Origin: Hominisplanchenecus faecis
Lineage (GTDB): Bacteria > Bacillota > Clostridia > Lachnospirales > Lachnospiraceae
Assembly (NCBI RefSeq): GCF_020687205.1
Contig: NZ_JAJEQE010000038.1
Location: 1 to 34,306, forward strand
Direction of reading: 5' to 3'
Length of the DNA stretch: 34,306 nucleotides
The notes beneath the pieces are model-generated. The model saw only the letters and a program-made list of their open reading frames with translations. It was not told the DNA's origin and did not search any database. The translations under genes were made by a program, and so were the position numbers. Within the stretch, counting starts at the first letter, position 1. The number at the start of each line of letters is the position of its first letter. Shown here piece by piece: positions 29,951 through 34,306 of this stretch.

Positions 29951-32287
29951 ATGACACTTAGAGAACTAAAGATAGGCGAAAGTGCTGTTGTCACACAGCT
30001 TGGCGGCGAAGGTGCTCTTCGTCAACACTTTCTTGATATGGGCATGATCCCCGGTGCAGAGGTCACGGTCCAGAAAATGGCTCCGATGGGTGATCCGATG
30101 GAGCTGAAAATCCATGGCTATGAACTGACACTGCGTCTTGCGGACGCCGAGAAGATCCAGGTTGAAAAAATTTCTGAGAAAAGAGAACATCCACTTCCGG
30201 AAAAGAAACATTTCAAGCGGGAACATCCGGGGCTTGGCGAGGGCGGCAAATATCATGAAAAAAGCAGTGAGCATCCGCTTCCGGACGGCACGGTACTGAC
30301 TTATGCTCTGGTCGGAAACCAGAACTGTGGAAAAACAACACTCTTTAATCAGCTGACCGGCTCCAACCAGCATGTCGGCAATTTCCCGGGCGTAACGGTT
30401 GACCGGAAGGACGGTGCGATCAAAGGTCATCCCGAGACACTGGTCACAGATCTTCCGGGCATTTATTCCATGTCTCCATACAGCAGTGAAGAAATTGTTT
30501 CCCGGAATTTTGTTTTAAATGAAATGCCAAAGGCGATCATTAATATCGTGGATGCCACCAATATTGAACGAAATCTGTATCTGACCATGCAGCTGCTTGA
30601 AATGAACATCCCGATGGTTGTCGCTTTGAATATGATGGATGAAGTGACCGGAAATTCCGGTTCAATCGATATCAATGGCATGGAGGCTTTACTCGGTGTA
30701 CCGGTCATCCCGATCTCTGCTGCAAAAAATGAAGGTGTGGATGAGCTTGTCCGCCATGCCCTTCATATTGCAAAATATCAGGAACGCCCGACCAGACAGG
30801 ATTTCTGTGATGAGAATGACTATGATGGTGCCGTTCATCGCTGCATCCACGCTGTGATCCATCTGATTGAAGATCACGCCAGGCGTGCAAAACTTCCGGT
30901 ACGTTTTGCAGCAAGCAAAGCCATCGAAGGAGACTCTCTGATCCTGGAGCAGCTTGCCCTTGACCAGAACGAAAAAGAAATGCTGGAACATATCGTGCTG
31001 CAGTTGGAAAAAGAACGCGGTCTTGACCGCAATGCTGCCATTGCTGATATGCGTTTCTCTTTCATTGAAAAAGTATGCCGTCAAACCGTTGTTAAGCCAA
31101 AAGAAAGCAAGGAACATATCCGCAGCCAGAAGATTGACCGTATCCTTACTGGAAAATATACTGCCATCCCATGTTTTGTCGGAATCATGGTCGCTGTTTT
31201 TTACCTGACTTTCAACGTGATCGGTGCATGTCTTCAGGATCTTCTTGCACTCGGCATCGATGCACTGACAAAAGTAACCGATCATGTGCTGACTGCCGCA
31301 AATGTCAATCCGGCCATTCACGGACTTGTGATTGACGGAATCTTTTCCGGCGTCGGCTCTGTTTTAAGTTTCCTGCCGGTTATCGTAACCCTGTTCTTCT
31401 TTCTTTCTTTAATGGAAGACAGCGGATACATTGCCCGCGTTGCTTTCTTTATGGACAAACTGCTCAGAAAGATCGGTCTGTCCGGCAGAAGCATTGTACC
31501 GATGCTGATTGGATTTGGCTGTACCGTTCCGGCTGTCATGTCCACCAGAACACTTCCAAGTGAACGTGACCGGAAAATGACCATTCTTCTGACTCCGTTT
31601 ATGAGCTGCAGTGCCAAACTTCCAATCTATGCATTTTTTGTAAATGCATTCTTCCCGGGACGCGGCGGGCTGATCATGGCAGGACTTTATATTCTTGGTA
31701 TTGTGATGGGTGTCCTGATCGCCCTGTTTTATAAAGGCACTTTATTTAAAGGCGAAGCTGTTCCGTTTGTCATGGAACTTCCGAATTATCGACTTCCGGG
31801 CTTTAAAAATGTAAGTCAGCTTTTATGGGAAAAAGCCAAAGACTTTCTGCAGAGAGCATTCTCCGTAATCCTGATCGCTACTGTCGTTGTCTGGTTCCTG
31901 CAAAGCTTTGATCTGCATCTGAACATGGTAACGGATTCACAGAACAGCATCCTTGCCACAATTGCGGGAATGATCGCACCGCTGTTTCAGCCTCTCGGAC
32001 TTGGTGACTGGCGGATCTGTACTTCACTGATCAGCGGATTTATGGCAAAAGAAAGTGTCGTATCCACACTGGAGATCCTGTTTGCAGGAAATGTAAACAC
32101 TGCACTTTCCACCCTGTCGGCCGCATCACTTCTTGTATTCAGCCTGCTCTACACCCCTTGCGTGGCTGCAATTGCATCAATCAAACGTGAACTTGGACAA
32201 AGATGGGCAATCGGAGTGGTTGTATGGCAGTGTGTAATTGCGTGGCTTGCAGCATTCGCGGTACATCTGATTGGAAGTTTTCTATGA
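29951..32287 (+). CDS. feoB: Ferrous iron transporter, FeoA-FeoB fusion
   Basis: 778 residues. An SH3-like FeoA domain (about 1-73: LRELKIGESAVV...LRLADAEKIQVE) is joined by a charged, His-rich linker (about 75-115) to FeoB. The G domain has G1 GNQNCGKTT (122-130; the usual GNPNCGKT has Pro at the third place), G3 DLPG and G4 NMMD. The membrane part carries the two gate motifs GFGCTVPAVMSTRTL and SCSAKLPIYAFF. It imports Fe2+ across the membrane. ATG 29951 follows AAGGAGG by four bases; a reading from 29921 would run through the 25-nt repeat. It has its own terminator and a possible Fur-like box. Confidence 0.96.
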   Translation: MTLRELKIGESAVVTQLGGEGALRQHFLDMGMIPGAEVTVQKMAPMGDPMELKIHGYELTLRLADAEKIQVEKISEKREHPLPEKKHFKREHPGLGEGGKYHEKSSEHPLPDGTVLTYALVGNQNCGKTTLFNQLTGSNQHVGNFPGVTVDRKDGAIKGHPETLVTDLPGIYSMSPYSSEEIVSRNFVLNEMPKAIINIVDATNIERNLYLTMQLLEMNIPMVVALNMMDEVTGNSGSIDINGMEALLGVPVIPISAAKNEGVDELVRHALHIAKYQERPTRQDFCDENDYDGAVHRCIHAVIHLIEDHARRAKLPVRFAASKAIEGDSLILEQLALDQNEKEMLEHIVLQLEKERGLDRNAAIADMRFSFIEKVCRQTVVKPKESKEHIRSQKIDRILTGKYTAIPCFVGIMVAVFYLTFNVIGACLQDLLALGIDALTKVTDHVLTAANVNPAIHGLVIDGIFSGVGSVLSFLPVIVTLFFFLSLMEDSGYIARVAFFMDKLLRKIGLSGRSIVPMLIGFGCTVPAVMSTRTLPSERDRKMTILLTPFMSCSAKLPIYAFFVNAFFPGRGGLIMAGLYILGIVMGVLIALFYKGTLFKGEAVPFVMELPNYRLPGFKNVSQLLWEKAKDFLQRAFSVILIATVVVWFLQSFDLHLNMVTDSQNSILATIAGMIAPLFQPLGLGDWRICTSLISGFMAKESVVSTLEILFAGNVNTALSTLSAASLLVFSLLYTPCVAAIASIKRELGQRWAIGVVVWQCVIAWLAAFAVHLIGSFL

Positions 32288-32303
32288 TTCCGTAAAAATG
32301 CAC

Positions 32304-32346
32304 AAAAGACAGAGAAAACATATTATCTACGTTTTCTCTGTCTTTT
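32304..32346 (+). terminator. Terminator after feoAB
   Basis: A perfect 16-bp stem pairs AAAAGACAGAGAAAAC (32304-32319) with 32331-32346, ending in TTTT. Confidence 0.85.
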
Positions 32347-32430
32347 ATCTTAGTCGGAGAAGACTCCCACTTCTATAAGTGGCGAGCAACAAATTTGTCT
32401 TAGTGGGAGTGCACTCTCCAACTAAGATAA
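32345..32430. repeat. 86-nt long-hairpin repeat (MITE-like)
   Basis: The arms TTATCTTAGTCGGAGA... (32345-32370) and its near-complement ending AACTAAGATAA (32403-32430) pair almost fully, including the inner ACTCCCAC/GTGGGAGT. The loop holds TTCTATAAGTGGCGAGCAAC. The left arm recurs at 29731-29755. It abuts the feoAB terminator. Confidence 0.7.
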
Positions 32431-32462
32431 ACGCTCCGCGAGGATGCACAGCGATTCTGTTG

Positions 32463-32515
32463 GGTAAATGTCAGCAAAGCTGACCAGAATCGCGTGCCAA
32501 GTCTCACATGCGTTC
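32463..32515 (+). repeat. Dispersed 53-nt repeat, copy 2
   Basis: Fifty of 53 bases match the complement of 17342-17394. It lies 33 bp after the 86-nt hairpin and 33 bp before the csm6 stop codon, so the two repeats may form one composite. Confidence 0.85.
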
Positions 32516-32547
32516 GACTTGAATGTTAAGTGTTTTTATATATCTGA

Positions 32548-33864
32548 TCACTCTTCCAGTGCTTTTAATATCTGCTCATTCATCAGATCATACGAAGCCC
32601 AGTTTTCTTTTCTTGTATTGATTTTCACACATTCACAAATGTATTTTATAATCCATATGGTTTCATCTACTGTTTTTCCAGTTCTCTCTTTTACCCATTC
32701 CTGGGTAACAGAAACAATATTGTGAGCTGCAATATTTCTTAGTTTATGTTCTACTTCTACCAGTTCATTTACTCTTTGTGCAAGGAGTTTATCTTCACAT
32801 TTTGCCTGAATGATATTATTTAATGCCCCCGAATAAACCGGACCATAGCGGAAATAAGAATAATTTCCCTGTGCAAGCCTTAAAATTTCTGTTCCACTCA
32901 TTTTCTGCTCATCCCATTCTCGAAAAGCTTTTCCTTTATAATATTTTGTAATGTCAATATCACAAAACTCTGCTAAAACCATTTCCAGCAGGTCCACGCT
33001 AAGAGGTGTAATCGCCCTTAAAAAATCTGCATATTCTCCACGTTTTACTTTCAGATCAAGAATAAGCGTATACTCAAAAAGCACTTTCTTTTTATCTTCT
33101 TCATGAACAGCTTTTAATATTCCATTTGCTTCCGGCAGAACACTGTTCATTTTTTTCCAGTCCAGAACCGATCTTGCTTCTGCCGTTTCCAGCCATTTAT
33201 AAGCAAATATACTCAGATCCTGTTTTATATCTTTTGCCACTTCAAGAGCTGCCTTGTAATTATAAGACAATATATGTTTTTTAATAATATCCAGTTTCAG
33301 CAGCCGCATCAGATTCATACACTTTACTTCCTGACAACGATTTTCCGCATCTTCTGTATTATCCTGATTAAGTTCCCAGTTTGTCTCGACATCATATTCC
33401 TGTCGTTCTTCGTGCTCAATATTGCTTTTTTTCTGTGGCGTAGAAACCTGAATTGGTAAAAATCGATATTCTGCCAGCGTTGCCATAATAAGAAGTGCAC
33501 TTTTCATGGCAGGCGTTCCGGATGCCATATTAACCAGAAGTCTGTCATCTTCCCCTTTTTCTTTTTCGATATCGCTGATAATGCTTCTGAACTCTTTGTA
33601 AAATACATCATATTGCTGCACGTTCACCATCTGATCATTTTCTATGATATGTACCTCAAATGTGTGGTTCAATTTTTTTCCCAACAATTCAATACTTCTG
33701 ACATAACGATTATCTGTACTATGATATTCCATCATTTCTTTCGATAAATACAAATAAACAACATCCGGCTTATAATACCGGCAAATATGTAACATAGATC
33801 CATCATAAAAATACTTCACCGGATCGGTGTTTCCAATCGGTGAAAATAAATAAGTTCGGCTCAT
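32548..33864 (-). CDS. csm6: Csm6-type CARF-HEPN ribonuclease
   Basis: 438 residues. The N-terminal CARF domain (about 1-150) begins TYLFSPIGNTDPVKYFYDGS and MLHICRYYKPD, with the ligand-loop-like NMASGTPAMKSALL at about 112-125; it should bind cyclic oligoadenylate made by a type III Cas10. The C-terminal HEPN domain has the catalytic R-x4-H: RNIAAH (Arg376, His381). The middle is helical. The protein looks intact. Its ATG overlaps the end of the Cas6 remnant as ATGA, with GAGG upstream. No cas10, csm2-5, cas1/cas2 or repeat array is visible. The cOA partner may lie outside the window or be lost. Confidence 0.85.
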   Translation of the reverse strand: MSRTYLFSPIGNTDPVKYFYDGSMLHICRYYKPDVVYLYLSKEMMEYHSTDNRYVRSIELLGKKLNHTFEVHIIENDQMVNVQQYDVFYKEFRSIISDIEKEKGEDDRLLVNMASGTPAMKSALLIMATLAEYRFLPIQVSTPQKKSNIEHEERQEYDVETNWELNQDNTEDAENRCQEVKCMNLMRLLKLDIIKKHILSYNYKAALEVAKDIKQDLSIFAYKWLETAEARSVLDWKKMNSVLPEANGILKAVHEEDKKKVLFEYTLILDLKVKRGEYADFLRAITPLSVDLLEMVLAEFCDIDITKYYKGKAFREWDEQKMSGTEILRLAQGNYSYFRYGPVYSGALNNIIQAKCEDKLLAQRVNELVEVEHKLRNIAAHNIVSVTQEWVKERTGKTVDETIWIIKYICECVKINTRKENWASYDLMNEQILKALEE

Positions 33865-34205
33865 TTTTCCTCATAAAATTGCTTCATCAGCTCACTTTCT
33901 TCCAGTATCTCGATGCTCCGACCCACAACGTTTGTGGTAATCTCTTTTCTGCGAATCGTGATCTGTTTCAACTCTTCCAGCGGCAGAATGATATTTTCAT
34001 AAGCCTCTTCATTTACGGTGCAAATATACCAGACAGTCTTATCCTTTTCCTTCACGACATACTGGCTGTATGGATTCAGACTATATTGATGCAGTTCCTG
34101 TGCATAGTCTGTGTCAATCTGCTCCATCAATACGCCCTGCAAATTTGAAGACTGCTGATATGAAATCTGAGAAGAGAAAAGTTGCGGAGGTTTTAGAATG
34201 TACAA
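33861..34205 (-). pseudogene. Cas6 remnant (N-terminal half)
   Basis: The segment SSNLQGVLMEQIDTDYAQEL and HQYSLNPYSQYVV is typical of the N-terminal RAMP domain of Cas6, the crRNA-processing endonuclease. Full proteins have about 230-280 residues; this frame has at most 114 and stops (SELMKQFYEEK) where the second domain would begin. No ATG precedes the conserved part; the open frame starts with TTG, and an in-frame stop lies at 34227-34229. Both ends therefore look cut. A short protein from the internal ATG (LMEQ) remains possible, coupled to csm6. Confidence 0.6.
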
Positions 34206-34306
34206 ATGAACGCCATAGAAATGATTTTATAAAATATGACGCCATGATGATTCGAAAACAATCTCCTGACACGCTGCGTTTTCTGTTCGGTTCGCTCGCC
34301 TGTTAG

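Noticed and set aside
34070-34306. Plus-strand frame ending at the last base (…MKSEKRKVAEVLEC…)
   Set aside because: The part after 34160 looks helical and could be the end of a real short gene beyond the cas6 junction, but there is no ribosome site or recognised family, and the first half is antisense to the cas6 remnant.
32288-34306. CRISPR array near csm6
   Set aside because: No regularly spaced direct repeats of 25-40 nt were seen; the repeats present are single hairpins shared with distant gaps.

Overview
The window looks like a chromosomal stretch of a low-to-mid GC Firmicute, most likely a Lachnospiraceae (Blautia/Ruminococcus/Dorea-like) gut anaerobe. The reasons are the single-chain PurL of about 1270 residues, the cysS-mrnC-rlmB operon, the FeoA-FeoB fusion, the radical-SAM/DNA-metabolism gene pair, Bacillus-type LexA boxes, strong AGGAGG ribosome sites and TTGACA/TATAAT promoters. 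The genus is inference from protein style only.

Layout. 1-370: the last 49 codons of a tyrosine integrase run toward the 3' end of a tRNA-Thr gene, so the left edge is probably the end of an integrated element. 512-5145 (minus): cysS-mrnC-rlmB, then ispF with an overlapping acetyltransferase, then tRNA-Val and tRNA-Met from one promoter. 5377-10254 (minus): a catalytically degenerate RAYT-like transposase relative and purL. 10337-15489 (minus): an XPD/DinG-type helicase with an N-terminal nuclease domain, a small HPr-like gene, and the paired DNA-repair genes (TIGR03915-like plus radical SAM) behind two abutting LexA-like boxes. 15721-17394: mrp, a small unknown gene and blocks of hairpins/dispersed repeats. 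17390-20369: coaBC divergent from panT and coaX.

20520-26881: tRNA-Trp whose 3' end carries a ~6.3 kb integrative mobilizable element. The element has an integrase, a Rep_trans/MobT-like relaxase or Rep, a CI-like repressor with two operators, and AT-rich cargo of small immunity-like proteins (one DUF2716). It is bounded by a 23-bp direct repeat of the tRNA 3' end and has repeated 10-bp arm-type sites at both ends. The same GACTAC core appears at 11-bp steps beside the left-edge integrase. 27090-29420 (minus): panD-panC-panS-like operon behind a ~270-nt leader with an intrinsic terminator. 29951-32287 (plus): feoAB. 32548-34205 (minus): an intact Csm6-type CARF-HEPN ribonuclease overlapping a Cas6 remnant, with no CRISPR array visible.

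How it fits together. panD/panC, a BASS transporter resembling the ketopantoate/pantoate carrier PanS, panT (ECF pantothenate S component), coaX and coaBC make a nearly complete vitamin B5-to-CoA route on the two sides of the mobile element, with pantoate apparently imported. The most interesting unexplained items are the dispersed intergenic repeats (a 53-nt and a 25-nt module plus a long hairpin), the panD leader RNA, the orphan csm6, the LexA-like control of the radical-SAM repair pair, and the oriT-like hairpins of the element.
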